A stretch of DNA of 64,000 nt from Leptobrachium leishanense (lineage: Eukaryota > Chordata > Amphibia > Anura > Megophryidae). The notes beneath the pieces are model-generated. The model was given only the letters and a program-made list of their open reading frames with translations. It ran no database searches and was not told the DNA's origin. This document shows, piece after piece, positions 9,701 through 21,530 of the stretch (its first letter is position 1; every line of letters begins with the position of its first letter). A program made the translations under genes and the position numbers. The stretch spans positions 9,178,182 to 9,242,181 of the forward strand of contig CM019068.1 in NCBI GenBank assembly GCA_009667805.1, written 5' to 3'.

Positions 9701-11415
9701 CGTGTCTTCTTGTGTGTCTTGTTCCATATCTTCTTGTGCGTCTTGTTCTGCATCTTGTTCCGCGTCTTGTTCCGCATCTTGTTCCGTATCTTCTTGTGTG
9801 TCTTGTTCTGCGTCTTCTTCTGCGTCTTGTTCTACGTCTTGTTCCGCATCTTGTTCTGCGTCTTGTTGTGTGTCTTGTTCTGCGTCTTGGTCTGCGTCTT
9901 GTTCCGCATCTTCTTGTGCGTCTTGTTCCGCATCTTGTTCCATGTCTTGTTGTGTGTCTTGTTCTGCATCTTGTTCCGCATCTTGTTCCACATCTTGTTG
10001 TGTGTCTTGTTCTGCATCTTGTTCGTGTCTTGTTCCGCGTCTTGTTCCGTGTCTTGTTCTGCATCTTGTTCTGCATATTGTTCCATGTCTTGTTCCGTGT
10101 ATTGTTCCGTATCTTCTTGTGCGTCTTGTTCCGCGTCTTGTTCTGCGTCTTGTTGTGTGTCTTGTTCTGCATCTTGTTGTGTGTCTTGTTCTGCATCTTG
10201 TTCTGCGTCTTGTTCTGCATCTTGTTAAGTATCTTGTTCCACATCTTGTTCCGTATCTTGTTCTGCGTCTTGTTCTGCGTCTTGTTCTGCATCTTGTTCT
10301 ACATCTTGTTCATGCGTCTTGTTCCACGTCTTGTTCCGCGTCTTGTTCTGCGTCTTGTTCTGCGTCTTGTTGTGTGTCTTGTTCTGCATCTTGTTCGTGT
10401 CTTGTTCCGCGTCTTGTTCCGTGTCTTGTTCTGCATCTTGTTCTGCATATTGTTCCATGTCTTGTTCCGTGTATTGTTCCGTATCTTCTTGTGCGTCTTG
10501 TTCCGCGTCTTGTTCTGCGTCTTGTTGTGTGTCTTGTTCTGCATCTTGTTGTGTGTCTTGTTCTGCATCTTGTTCTGCGTCTTGTTCTGCATCTTGTTAA
10601 GTATCTTGTTCCACATCTTGTTCCGTATCTTGTTCTGCGTCTTGTTCTGCGTCTTGTTCTGCATCTTGTTCTACATCTTGTTCATGCGTCTTGTTCCACG
10701 TCTTGTTCCGCGTCTTGTTCTGCGTCTTGTTCTGCGTCTTGTTGTGTGTCTTGTTCTGCATCTTGTTCTGCATCTTGTTCTGCATCTTGTACTGTGTCTT
10801 GTTCCGCGTCTTGTTCTGCATCTTGTTCCGTGTCTTGTTCCACATCTTGTTCCGTGTCTTGTTCTGCATCTTGTTCTGCATCTTGTTCTGCGTCTTGTTC
10901 TGCGTCATGTTCTGCGTCTTGTTCTGCGTCTTGTTCTGCGTCTTGTTCTGCGTGTTGTTCAGTGTCTTGTTGTGTATCTTGCTCTGTGTCTTGTTGTGCC
11001 TTGTTCTGCGTCTTGTTCTGCATCTTGTTAAGTATCTTGTTCCACATCTTGTTCCGTATCTTGTTCTGCGTCTTGTTCTGCGTCTTGTTCTGCATCTTGT
11101 TCTACATCTTGTTCATGCGTCTTGTTCCACGTCTTGTTCCGCGTCTTGTTCTGCGTCTTGTTCTGCGTCTTGTTGTGTGTCTTGTTCTGCATCTTGTTCT
11201 GTGTCTTGTTCCGCGTCTTGTTCTACATCTTGTTCCGTGTCTTGTTCCACATCTTGTTCCGTGTCTTGTTCTGCATCTTGTTCTGCATCTTGTTCTGCGT
11301 CTTGTTCTGCGTCATGTTCTGCATCTTGTTCTGCATCTTGTTCTGCGTCTTGTTCTGCGTCTTGTTCAGTGTCTTGTTGTGTATCTTGCTCTGTGTCTTG
11401 TTGTGTATCTGTGTA
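6744..11415. repeat. 4.7-kb minisatellite, 12-bp unit, with higher-order repeats
   Basis: About 390 tandem copies of a 12-bp unit close to TTGTTCYGCRTC. The top strand is T/G/C-rich and poor in A, and many units contain CpG. Because the period is four codons, very long open frames (up to 1603 codons) appear in several frames on both strands. They have low-complexity composition with no domain and change register at unit-length variants, so I do not call a gene. Longer blocks are duplicated within the array: about 7313-7974 recurs at 9573-10234 (offset 2260), and CATGCGTC-marked blocks recur at 10311, 10683 (offset 372 = 31 units) and 11114. The array lies immediately right of family A copy 2. 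Confidence 0.95.
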
Positions 11416-12087
11416 TTAAACTCTTACAGATTTATTATTACTGTTTTGGTATTTTTTTTACCTCAGACCGTGGTTTGGTTTAAAGCGGATGGGGCATAGT
11501 ATCGACACGTTGTGTTTCATTACTAGTAAGAGAGATTTGAAAGAAGTGATAATTCCTCTGTAATTTAATTTAGACAATGAGCTGGCGCCGTGGAAGAATG
11601 AGAGCCCCACCAACTCCGAAAAAAATGCTCAATAATCTGTTATTCTGTATCCTGTTATGATTTTCAGGGTTTATATTATGTTTTAATGTATCTTTTGTAA
11701 CGGTTCCCTAAAGGCACAGGATGTCGATATCCACAGGCTTATACTCTATACACGCACACATACAGTATATATGTATAACTTTTAGTGGGGGGGGGAGTAG
11801 GTCTCAGGGCGGTGTTATTACTGATGCAGCCATTTTTATTATTTTACCTCATTAGGATCGATATCATACAGCTCCATAATGTCTATGTTTGCAGAACATA
11901 TCACTGTATTGTGTAGAAGAGGCTCAAGCAGTAAACATTTCTCAGAATCCGTAACTGATGTGAAATAAATTGACGTAGATTTGCTATTCATGGACTGATC
12001 AATGGACAGTGTGGATATTATATCAAGGCAGATGATCAACCAAACGTAATTTCTTGGGGCACATTAACTAAAAGCATCCCACAAACA
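11416..12087. other. Intergenic stretch, no recognised feature
   Basis: AT-rich sequence between the 12-bp array and an LTR element. A short CA/TA-rich run (11750-11775) and a G9 run are the only simple repeats. The short open frames have no recognisable motif. Confidence 0.5.
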
Positions 12088-12092
12088 GCACG

Positions 12093-12648
12093 TGTTAAGG
12101 ATCCCCTAGTATCCCAGGTGCCCCTTTCCGCTGTATAAAACAGAGCTTGTACCCAGATACAGTATAGACGACACGTAAACTGTATGAAGAAATGTTGCTC
12201 ATTCAAAATCCAAAGGGAGAATGCTTCTTTATTTCAAATACACACAGGTGAGGCAACCCCCTCCCTTCCAGAATACATTACAGATAACAACAGACTCCAG
12301 CCACTGGACAATAGAAAAGACATTCAACACAATGGAATGTTTACACATGCGTCTTCTCTAAACAGTGTGTTGAGACTAGAGGGAAACAAAGGAGTAAGTC
12401 TACAATATGCAGAGAGGGGAACAAAGGAGTCTTCTTACAGAGAGGGAAACACAGGAGGTTAGAGTGCAAGCTCTTGAGCAAGGGTCCTCTCCTACTGTTT
12501 AGTGAGTACAAAATATAACAACTTATAAGTGTAACACACACTTTGACAACAGCATAGCACATCACACACACTCTACACTATATACAGAGACAATAAACTG
12601 TAAAGCAAAATACTTGCAAATAAACATTGGGGTGGCTGTTTCGTCACA
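12093..12648 (-). repeat. 3' LTR (minus orientation) of the LARD-like element
   Basis: 556 bp, TGTTAAGG...GTCACA on the plus strand, matching 14780-15341. Main differences: a CC indel near the left end, GTATAAAA versus GTATAAGA, and an 8-base insertion near position 15222 in the other copy. It lies directly beside the purine-rich tract at 12649-12665. Confidence 0.85.
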
Positions 12649-13237
12649 TATGTCCCCCATTCCAGATCGTCAGGGTGAGCTTTGATCCCAACAGATTGCT
12701 TGCCACTGACAAGACCTTTCACTCTGTCCATTATTTCGCCAGCTGCAAAGTTCCAGGGTGCTGGCACACAAACACCGTCAGCAGAGTCTGACGGTCGCTG
12801 CAGGGTACCCCTGGTTGGTGTGGGTCCATAGTCCCGGGGTAAAAGGCAAGACACCCCTCTTGTCCAGTGCACCAGGCAACAGGCCACCACAGTCCACAGG
12901 CAAAAATGTTTGTTAGTGGACACATTGAAATTCCCCCCACATCTTTCCCTCTCCAGGGCACCTCTGCGGACCCAAGACCAGAATACAGTCAGCAGTCCCA
13001 GTCCCCAGCCTCTCTTTCTGCTGATGCCCCCCTCCCAGATATTCAAAAGGGGCCCACCCCACAATCCCAAATGGGTCCAATTCTTCCTGGGACCAGGAAC
13101 CTGGCAGCCTCTCAGGGTGGTCACTCACCAGTCTCCTGGTCAGGTGGGAAGTGGTCTCCTCTCTTTCTGCACCTTGGTTGATAGGGGTGGCATACGGGGT
13201 GTCCCCATTTTCCTCGGAGACCAGGCACATTCGTATG

Positions 13238-14622
13238 TCAGAACAGCATCCAGCTCCAGCAAGCCAATGACTCGACCTCCTGTTGCGCTGCTCTCCTCCG
13301 TGGTGGGCACATGGGTGCTGGCAGCTTGTGCCAGGGACAACTCATGCTGGAGCTGTTGGCACTGTGCTCGTGTCCCTTTGAGCTCAGCCTGCAGGTGGAT
13401 GGTAGTGCCCTGGTGCTCCTGCGCCAATACATCCAGTTGGTGTGCAGGCACCTCACCTCCATCGCACTTGCCTTGGCTTCAGCGAGGCTCTCATTCCGAG
13501 CTGCATCAGTTTCTAGCAGCTGGTGTTGGCACAGCTGGAGTTGGTTCTGAAGCAGCTGTATTTCCTCTTGCTGCTCATGGGCCCATGTCTGCATAGTGTC
13601 TCGGGAGAGCTGTGTCTGCTGTAATTCCTGCTCACAGAGCTCCAGGCAAATTTCAAAAGCAGTCCTTTCTGTCTGTAGAGCAGCTCTGGTTCGCCATTCC
13701 GCCTCTAGTTGCTCAATCATTATACGGGAGCCATGCTCCAGCATCTCTATTTGAGCGTGGGATCCACTGAGCTCCATGTGTACGGTGTGGGTAGAGTCCG
13801 AAGCTGGGCCGACAAATTTTTGTATAGTGGCCTCCTGCTCTTGCACTTCCATGCAGCGACCATCTCTCTCCTCTGTGACCACTCGCAGTTTGGTCTGATG
13901 CTCTGCAATGTCTCTGTCAGGGCCATTATCTGTGTGGTCCCATCTCTCATGAGGGGAACAGCCTGGGTGCCAGTCTATCCAGTGCCCCGATACTGCATGC
14001 TTGGAGATGGCTTAGTGCTGTAATCTGTGGGTAGCAACGGCATTTCCCTCTGCTCTGCTTTAACTCAGCCGCCCCTCTTTATCTTCCTCTTCCCGCTGGC
14101 TGGTGTGGGGAGGCTTCCTCCAGGTATCTCAGAGACTTGTTGCTGGGCTGCAGTCTGCAAACCTTTTAAGTCCATTGATGGCCCAATCGACTTTAGTCCT
14201 TCCATTTCCCTCAGCCATTCTTGGCTTGGAGCACACAGTGTGCTATCAGGGCCGGCTGTCCAGCCTCTTAGTAACTCGCCGGTGAGGCTTTCACGCTTTC
14301 TCACTGTCATCAGGCAATCCTCCTGGCTGCAAATATCCTCTGTCTCAATCCAGGGCAAAAACTTGTCCTCGTTACACTCCAAATCCTGAGTGCCAAGCAT
14401 TTTCTTATCCCGCACAGCTCCCTCGGGTGGTCACATCTTTGCCCAGTGGTCTCTGCGTTCTCCTTCCTTTTTTAGAAAAGCGTCAACCTCTTTCATGATG
14501 GCTAGGATGACCTTGTCAGAGGGGTTAGGACTGACCAACGCCAACCTCATCCACATTTCTTTTTGAAACTCTGTCTCTACAGAGTCTTGGGGCAAGACTG
14601 ACCTGGCACAGTTGTCCTCCAT
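13238..14622 (-). pseudogene. Gag-like / coiled-coil protein remnant of the LARD-like element
   Basis: Three minus-strand pieces follow one another. 14622-14431 begins with a plausible start MEDNCARSVLPQ and is acidic. 14415-14065 is hydrophilic. 13882-13238 is rich in E, Q and L with heptad-like spacing (EEIQLLQNQLQLCQHQLLE) over about 150 residues, typical of a long coiled coil. Stops and frame changes separate the pieces. I see no CCHC knuckle and no pol motifs. Such a protein could act in particle assembly with proteins supplied by an autonomous relative; this is inference from architecture only. The family is not recognised. Confidence 0.55.
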
Positions 14623-14779
14623 GGGTTTTGGATTTGCTGCTTGCTGTCAGTCCTCAAACCTCTGCCAATTCTTTAAGCGTTCTCCGTTTCAGGCGCAGGT
14701 AAATGCTCTCCATTCAGCATTTCAGGTGTCCATCGGCTCCCTCCAGCTGGAAAGGGTAATCCCACCTGCAGCCAACCAG

Positions 14780-15341
14780 TGTTAAGGATCCTAGTATCCC
14801 AGGCTCCCCTTTCCGCTGTATAAGACAGAGCTTGTACCCAGATACAGTATAGACGACACGTAAACTGTATGAAGAAATGTTGCTCATTCAAAATCCAAAT
14901 GGAGAATGCTTCTTTATTTCAAATACACACAGGTGAGACAACCCCCTCCCTTCCAGAATACATTACAGATAACAACAGGCTCCAGCCACTGAACAATAGA
15001 AAAGACATTCAACACAATGGAATTTTTACACATGTGTCTTCTCTAAACAGTGTGCTGAGACTAGAGGGAAACAAAGGAGTAAGTCTACAATATGCAGAGA
15101 GGGGAACAATGGAGTCTACTTACAGAGAGGGAAACACAGGAGGTTAGAGTGCAAGCTCTTGAGCAAGGGTCCTCTCCTACTGTTTAGTGAGTGCAAAATA
15201 TAACAACTTATAACTGTAACATACAGATACACACTTTGACAACAGCATAGCACATCACACACACTCTACACTATATACAGAGACAATAAACTGTAAAGCA
15301 AAATACTTGCAAATAAACATTGGGGCGGCCGTTTAGTCACA
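14780..15341 (-). repeat. 5' LTR (minus orientation) of the LARD-like element
   Basis: 562-bp partner of 12093-12648. In minus orientation it is followed by the primer-binding candidate at 14765-14778. Confidence 0.85.
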
Positions 15342-15559
15342 GCACGCTCCACTAAAACTGGACGTAATGCATTCCATTTGCCGTTGACCAGTAACCTCAG
15401 AGTTGTTAGGCTTCAGTGAGGTTACCTAGCATCCAAACTGGAAATATTTTTCTTACAGGTGACTGGACTTATTGCACTTCCAGGTGATTGATCTTTTCTT
15501 TCACCCACATGATTAGACTTGTTATAACACCAATGAATGGTCTTACTCTATCACCCAGT

Positions 15560-16470
15560 GTATTTCTACCTTCTGGCAGCTGGGCATCTCCTTCTGGCAG
15601 CTGGGCGTCCCCTGCCTTCTGGCAGCTGGGCGTCTCCTTCTGGCAGCTGGGCCTCCGCTGCTTTCTGGCAGCTGGGTGTCTCCTACTTCTGGCAGCTGGG
15701 CGTCCCCTGCCTTCTCTCGACTGGCCATCTCCTGCCTTCTGGCAGCTGGGTGTCTCCTCCTTCTGGCGGCTGGGTGTCTCCTGCCTTCTGGTTACTGGCC
15801 ATCTTCTGACTTGTGGCAGCTGGGCATCTCCTACCATCTGGTGAATGGGCATCTTCTGGCAGCTGGGCGCTTCCTGCCTTCTGGCGGTTGGGCATCTTCT
15901 GGCAGCTGGGCGCTTCCTGCCTTCTGGCGGCTGGGCATCTCCTGCATTCTGTTGGCTGGGTTTCCCCTCCTTCTGGTAGCTGGACGTCTCCTGCCTTCTG
16001 GTGACCGGGCACCTCATTGCAGCCAGGCGTTTCCTGCCTTCTGGCAGCTGGGCGCTTCCTGCCTTCTGGCAGCTGGGCTTCTCTTGCATTCTAGTGGCTG
16101 GTCGTCCCCTCCTTCTGGCAGCTGGACGTCTCCTGCCTTCTGGTGACTGGGCATCTCCTTGCAGCTGGGCATTTCCTGTCTTCTGGCACCTGGGTGTCTC
16201 CTGGCAGCTGGGTGCTTCCTGCCTTCTGGCGACTGGGCTTCTTTTGCCTTCTTGCAATTGGGCGTAACCTGCCTTCGGCGACTGGGTGTCTCCTACCTTT
16301 TGGTGGCTTGGCAGCTCCTCCTTCTCGTGGCTGGGTGTCTACTGCCTTCTGGCAGCTGGGCGTCTCCTGCCTCTTGCCTCTGGGTTGGCTGGATGTCTGC
16401 TGCCTCTGGGATGGATGGACGGCTCCTGCCTCTTGACTCTGGGTTGGTCGGGCGTCTCTTGCCTCTGGGC
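15560..16470. repeat. Minisatellite, about 25-bp unit, GC-rich
   Basis: Roughly 38 units near CTTCTGGCAGCTGGGCGTCT plus CCTGC, with 21- and 25-bp variants and visible higher-order pairs (for example around 15850-15945 and 16010-16080). Open frames on both strands are artefacts of the repeat and decay into unrelated phases. It ends next to the gypsy insertion site. Confidence 0.9.
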
Positions 16471-16484
16471 TTTTCTTACCTCAT

Positions 16485-17193
16485 TGTCACGGTGGCTCCC
16501 CGTACCCCCCGGCGCCTGGCAGCAGCTTCCTCGCTGCTCGCTAGCCAGGCGCCGAGTGATATTGCGGTCGCTTCCGCACACGTGGGGACGCCGGGGGCGG
16601 GGCCTGGCGGGCTGACGCGGACCCGCCGGGTTTAAAGCCCAGACTCGCAGAACAACCGGCGCCCTGACGTGGTAGTTACTTCCCGCAGAGCTCTTGCATT
16701 CTATTGTATATTTTTGGCTATTCTGTGTACCGACCCCTGGCATTGGCAAACTGACCATTCTGTGTACCGACCCCTGGCATTGGCAAACGAACCATTCTGT
16801 TGTACCGACCCCTGGCATTGGCAAACTGACCATTCTGTGTACCGACCCCTGGCATTGGCAAACGAACCATTCTGTGTACCGACCCCTGGCATTGGCTTAT
16901 TAACTATTCTGTGCAACACTCCTGGTATTGGCGTTTACTCTTCTATATTGGTTTTGTGGTCAGTCTGTGTGGCATCCTAAGCACGCATCAGACTACCTCT
17001 TCTATTGTTTAGGTCTTGGGAAGAGCCAACCATTCTAGGTGTTGTGTACCCTCCTAGTATCGTTCTTTGTGTCTACCTATCTTTACGTATTCTGTATCTG
17101 TCTAGACGTGCCGACCATTCTAAGGATCGGAAGGGTAGTGAGCGGTCTGCGTAATAGGGACCACCATCTTGGTAACCAGAGGGATCCGTGACA
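16485..17193 (+). repeat. 5' LTR of gypsy element
   Basis: 709 bp, TGTCACGG...CCGTGACA. A TATA-like TTTAAA (16631-16636) lies about 30 bp before GCCCTGACGT (16661-16670), a likely transcript start. It contains five tandem 37-bp units (TGTGTACCGACCCCTGGCAT...) at about 16723-16915. Confidence 0.95.
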
Positions 17194-17195
17194 TT

Positions 17196-17205
17196 ACGTC
17201 AGGGC
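17196..17205 (+). promoter_or_regulatory. Putative self-priming primer-binding site
   Basis: ACGTCAGGGC starts three bases after the 5' LTR and is the exact reverse complement of GCCCTGACGT at 16661-16670, the presumed 5' end of the transcript. There is no TGG start expected for a tRNA primer. Self-priming by the transcript's own 5' end is known from Tf1 and sushi-type chromoviruses, so this fits the family. Confidence 0.6.
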
Positions 17206-17207
17206 CA

Positions 17208-18182
17208 ATGGATCCCGCAGACCTCTCATCTCAGTTGACAAGAATTGCAGCCCGACAAGAAGAGCAGGACACAGGATGGACCAAATTGCTCTTGCTCTGC
17301 AAACCCTGTTGAATCGATCCACTACTGGTGCTGCAAGTCCTCCAGAACCAGTAGTGCCTAGGGCCAGTTCGGCCTCACCCGAGGGGTGTAGGCTCAGTAT
17401 GAAGGCACCCGTACGCTATGATGGTACGCCTAACCTGTGTCGGGGTTTTTTGACCCAACTGGAGATTCTATTCGAGAACAATCCAGGGTCCTGTGTATCC
17501 GATAAAGCCAAAGTAGGCTACCTAATTAATCATTTAACTGATAAAGCGTTACTGTGGGCCACGCCATTGTGGGAAAACAAAAAACCTATCATATATGACT
17601 ATGAGGGCTTTACCTCTGAACTAAAACGTACGTTTGATCCCTCTAGAAGGGCCACCAATGCAGGCAGGTCCTTATTCCACATTAAGCAAGGCAATAGGAG
17701 AGTCTCCGACTATGCCATAGAATTTAAGACCTTGACTTCTGAGGTACACTGGCCTAACGACGTTTTAACCTTGGCGTTTACCGAAGGCCTGAACGAGGCC
17801 TTGATGTTTGAGCTGGCTCCCTTGAAGTTGCCAGAACATCTGGACCATTTGGTTGATTTCTGTATTGCCATGGACGACCAAATTAGGGACAGGAGGCATT
17901 CTCGAGACAGACCCAGAAGGCTTTTGCCTCCTTTACCCTTGGTACCCAGACACACAATACGTCAGGTACTCCAGAGCCAGTAAGAACCGATCTACCGGTC
18001 GTGGAACCTATGCAGATAGGTAGAACAGGTATTTCAGAGGCTGAGAGAACTTACAGAAGGAAAGGGGGCTCTGTTTTTACTGTGCCGGGGCAGGGCATTT
18101 TCGTCTTCAATGTCCTCAAAGACCCAGGGGTGGCAGGGGTGACACTGGCAAACCGGCCAGAGAACACCTACTAGCCAGGTAA
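17208..18182 (+). pseudogene. gag: gag of gypsy chromovirus, frameshifted
   Basis: The start MDPADLSSQ at 17208 follows the primer site by two bases. The frame shifts near 17270 into the longer open stretch 17276-17983, which carries the capsid-like region (WATPLWE, YAIEFKTL). A second shift before about 18060 leads to a CCHC zinc knuckle, CX2CX4HX4C, at 18072-18113 (CFYCAGAGHFRLQC). A TAA ends this frame at about 18180. Gag would form the particle and bind RNA through the knuckle. The shifts are single bases in otherwise conserved sequence, so they may be recent mutations or consensus errors. Confidence 0.85.
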
Positions 18183-18194
18183 TCGGTTCACTCT

Positions 18195-21100
18195 ATGCCT
18201 CCTTTGTTGATAACGAAAAAAAAAAAAACCCGGATTCTGGTGCCCATCTCCTTAACCTGGGAGGGGGTGCACCTCAAGACTGAGGCGTTCCTAGACTCTG
18301 GAGCCTCAGGTAACTTTATGGATAGAGTGTTTGCCTCTAAGAACCTCATGCCTCTAGTTCTCAAAGAAAGACCCCTAATGGTGGAGGCCATAGACGGGAA
18401 ACCCTTGTCATGTCCCCACATCACCCACGACACTATAGAGGTATGCATGAAAACAGGGGTTTTGCACCAGGAAACCATACGATTCCAGATTATTGACTCT
18501 CCCTCATGCCCCGTCGTCCTGGGGTTTCCATGGTTGACTGAGCATAACCCGGTGATTGATTGGGTCCAGAGAGACATAAAATGTTGGGGCCCCAGTTGCC
18601 AGTTGAAATGCATGGGCAGAGTCACTGTTATTGGTAGCCTTAATATCGCCACAGCACCTCCTTTATCCACAGTAGTCCCTGACTGTTATCAGGCATTAAA
18701 GGAGGTTTTTTCGAAGGCCAGGACTGAGGTTTTACCCCCACATCGCCCGTATGATTGTGCCATAGAGTTACTCCCCGGTACCATGCCTCCCAGAGGACAT
18801 GTATACCCCTTGTCGCAAAAGGAGAACGATATTATGGAGGAATATATAAAAGAGAATCTTGAGCGTGGATTCATTAGACGGTCCTCCTCCCCAGCAGGAG
18901 CTGGTTTCTTTTTTCGTCTCCAAGAAAGAGGGAGACTTGCGACCATGCATTGATTATAGAGGTTTAAACAGAATAACCATAAGAAATGCATATCCTATTC
19001 CCCTTATAACAGAGTTGTTCGACCGACTGAAAGGGGCCCGTATATACACGAAGCTCGATTTACGCGGGGCCTACAATCTGATAAGGGTGAAAAAGGGGCA
19101 TGAGTGGAAGACGGCTTTTAATACGCGTAGCGGGCATTACGAATACCTGGTAATGCCCTTTGGGTTATGTAACGCGCCAGCTGTGTTTCAGGATCTCATA
19201 AATGACACTCTAAGGGACTTTCTGCAAACATTCGTCATAGTGTATCTCGATGACATCCTGATATACTCTCCAGATAAGGAGACCCATCACACCCATGTGC
19301 AACAAGTGTTAAGGAGACTATTGAAGGCCGGTTTATACTGCAAATTAGAAAAGTGCCTCTTTGATATAGAGATGGTGCACTTCCTTGGTATATCATAACC
19401 CCTGAGGGGTTTCAGATGGATCCTGGTAAATTGTCGGCAATCCTCGACTGGCCCCTACCCCAAGGCTTAAAGCCATCCAGAGGTTTCTAGGTTTTACCAA
19501 CTATTATCGAAGGTTCATTAAAGACTTTTCGGCCTTGGTAGCTCCTCTCACGGCCATGACTAAGAAAGGGGTGGGAAATCAGAAATGGACACCCCAGGCC
19601 AGGCAAGCCTTCGAGGCCCTCAAACAGGCATTCACGACTGCCCCTGTTCTCCGACATCCTGATCCGGCTCTGCCTTTCCAAGTTGAAGTTGACGCCTCCG
19701 AGCTAGGTCTTGGTGCAGTCTTGTCCCAAAGGGAGGCACCCGACAAACCCTTGCATCCATGCGGCTTCTATTCCCGAAAGTTGTCCCCGGCAGAGAGGAA
19801 CTATGATATCGGAAATAGAGAGTTGTTAGCAGTTATCGCAGCCTTGACGGAGTGGAGATACTTATTGGAGGGGTCTAGGGACCCCATTGTCATCATTACC
19901 GATCATAAGAATCTCACGTACATTGGTGACGCCAAACGGTTGAATGCCAGACAAGCGAGATGGTCATTGTTTCTTTCAAGCTTTAATTTCGTCCTCACAT
20001 ATAGACCTGGGTCAAGAAACATTAAAGCAGACGCATTGTCAAGACAGTACGAATCCTACGAACATAACATCCAAGATCAGCATCCCATTGTACCCCAGGA
20101 AAGAATTATAGCTCTCACCACGATTAGTGTCTCGTCTCCTCTAATGTTAAGATTGCAGACCGCCCAGGGTACAGCTCCTGGGGGGAGACCTCCTGCGAAA
20201 CTCTTTGTACCTGAGAACGAAAGGGAAGAAGTATTAAAACTGTATCATGATAACAAAACCTCTGGGCATATGGGGATCACCAAAACACTGTCTAGTATAC
20301 GTAAGCTCCTCTGGTGGCCCACGGTGCGCGTGATGTTAGAGATTACATAACGGTGTGCGAGGTGTGCACAAGACATAAAAGTCCCAAAACAGCGCCCATT
20401 GGTTTACTCTCCTCTGCCAATCCCCGAACGACCATGGTCGCATTTAGCCATGGATTTTATAGTAGAGTTACCCGAGTCAAGAGGTAATACTGTAATACTC
20501 ACGGTCATAGATCGGTTCTCCAAGATGGGCCACTATGTTCCTCTTCGTAAACTACCTTCGGCACTCGAACTGGTGCCCATATTCATAAACAATGTGGTCC
20601 GCATACACGGTATTCCTCTTGGGATTATCTCCGATAGGGGTACCCAATTCGTCTCTAGATTCTGGAAGGGTTTTTGTAAGAATGTGGGGATAGACTTATC
20701 TTTCTCCTCGGCCTATCACCCCCAGACCAACGGAGCAGCAGAACGCGCTAATCAGAATATAGAAAAGTATCTAAGATGTTTTATATCTGACAAACAGGAC
20801 AACTGGTCTGATCTTCTACCATGGGCAGAGTATGCTTTGAACAATGCAGTGAGCGAATCCACAGGACATTCACCTTTCTTCACTGTTTACGGTTTTGATC
20901 CTCCCGTGCTCCCTGCTACGTTTCCTGATACCGCGATTCCTGCTCTGGATGAGCATTTAGTGTCTTTGAAAGAAACTTGGGGAAGGGTTAAACGGGCACT
21001 GGAGGAAAGTAGCGTTATCCAGAAAATCAAAGCAGACAGTCACAGGAGGCCGGCACCCGTGTATCAAGTTGGGGACAGGGTTTGGCTTTCTTCACGGAAC

Positions 21101-21530
21101 ATCAAGCTTTTAGTACCCTCTATGAAACTGGCACCCAGATACATAGGGCCCTATAAGATTCTGCGGCGCATCAATCCGGTCTCCTATGCTTTGGCACTAC
21201 CCTCCCATATCAGGATACACAATGTGTTCCACGTGAGTCTGTTGAAGCCACTCTTGTGTAATCGGTACACCAGGGCCCGTGTCCCTCCTCCTCCTGTCTC
21301 TGTGGAGGGCGAGGAGGAGTTTGAAGTCAAGGCCATTCTGGGCGCCAGGGTGTCTAGGGGAGTCCTTCAGTACTTGGTTGACTGGGTGGGCTACGGCCCG
21401 GAGGATCGCTCTTGGCTTCCGGCTACTGAGGTTCATGCTCCTCGATTGGTGAGGGCTTTCTATTTGGCTCATCCCCGTGCCCCTGGGGGTCGTCCAGTGG
21501 CCGCCCGTAGAGGGGGGGGTTCTGTCACGG
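18195..21530 (+). pseudogene. pol: pol of gypsy chromovirus (PR-RT-RH-IN-chromodomain), frameshifted
   Basis: Protease active site LDSGA is at 18291-18305. Reverse transcriptase follows, with [11 protein letters not shown] and catalytic YLDD at 19242-19253. RNase H (VEVDASELGLGA, TDHKNL) spans about 19680-20050. Integrase has an HHCC zinc region around 20245-20375 and catalytic D, D, E at about 20452, 20633 and 20741; the last two are 35 residues apart. The C-terminus has the GPYKI module and a chromodomain (LVDWVGYG at about 21376) that may direct insertion to marked chromatin. Frame changes occur near 18905 (after a T run), 19395, 19465 and 20328; each is a one-base gain or loss. The last open stretch reads on into the 3' LTR. 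Confidence 0.92.

Larger units (their letters stand above)
12093..15341 (-). mobile_element. Non-autonomous LTR retrotransposon (LARD-like), minus strand
   Basis: Direct repeats at 12093-12648 and 14780-15341 have TG...CA ends, and the whole is flanked by a 5-bp duplication GCACG (12088-12092, 15342-15346). Orientation is minus: read that way, a TGG-starting primer-site candidate (TGGTTGGCTGCAGG) follows the first LTR by one base, and a purine-rich tract (GGAATGGGGGACATA) precedes the second. The LTRs differ at roughly 3% of positions plus a few indels, so this copy is older than the gypsy element next door. The 2.1-kb interior lacks protease, reverse transcriptase and integrase motifs and holds only a decayed gag-like or coiled-coil reading frame. 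Confidence 0.85.

Noticed and set aside
6672..11483. Open frame of 1603 codons (and several others of 200-1165 codons on both strands)
   Set aside because: Produced by a 12-bp repeat with no stop in the unit; composition is low-complexity, several frames are open at once, and blocks shift register.
12573..13230. Several open frames on both strands at the left side of the LARD interior
   Set aside because: They cross the LTR boundary or lie opposite the coiled-coil frame; no motif supports them.
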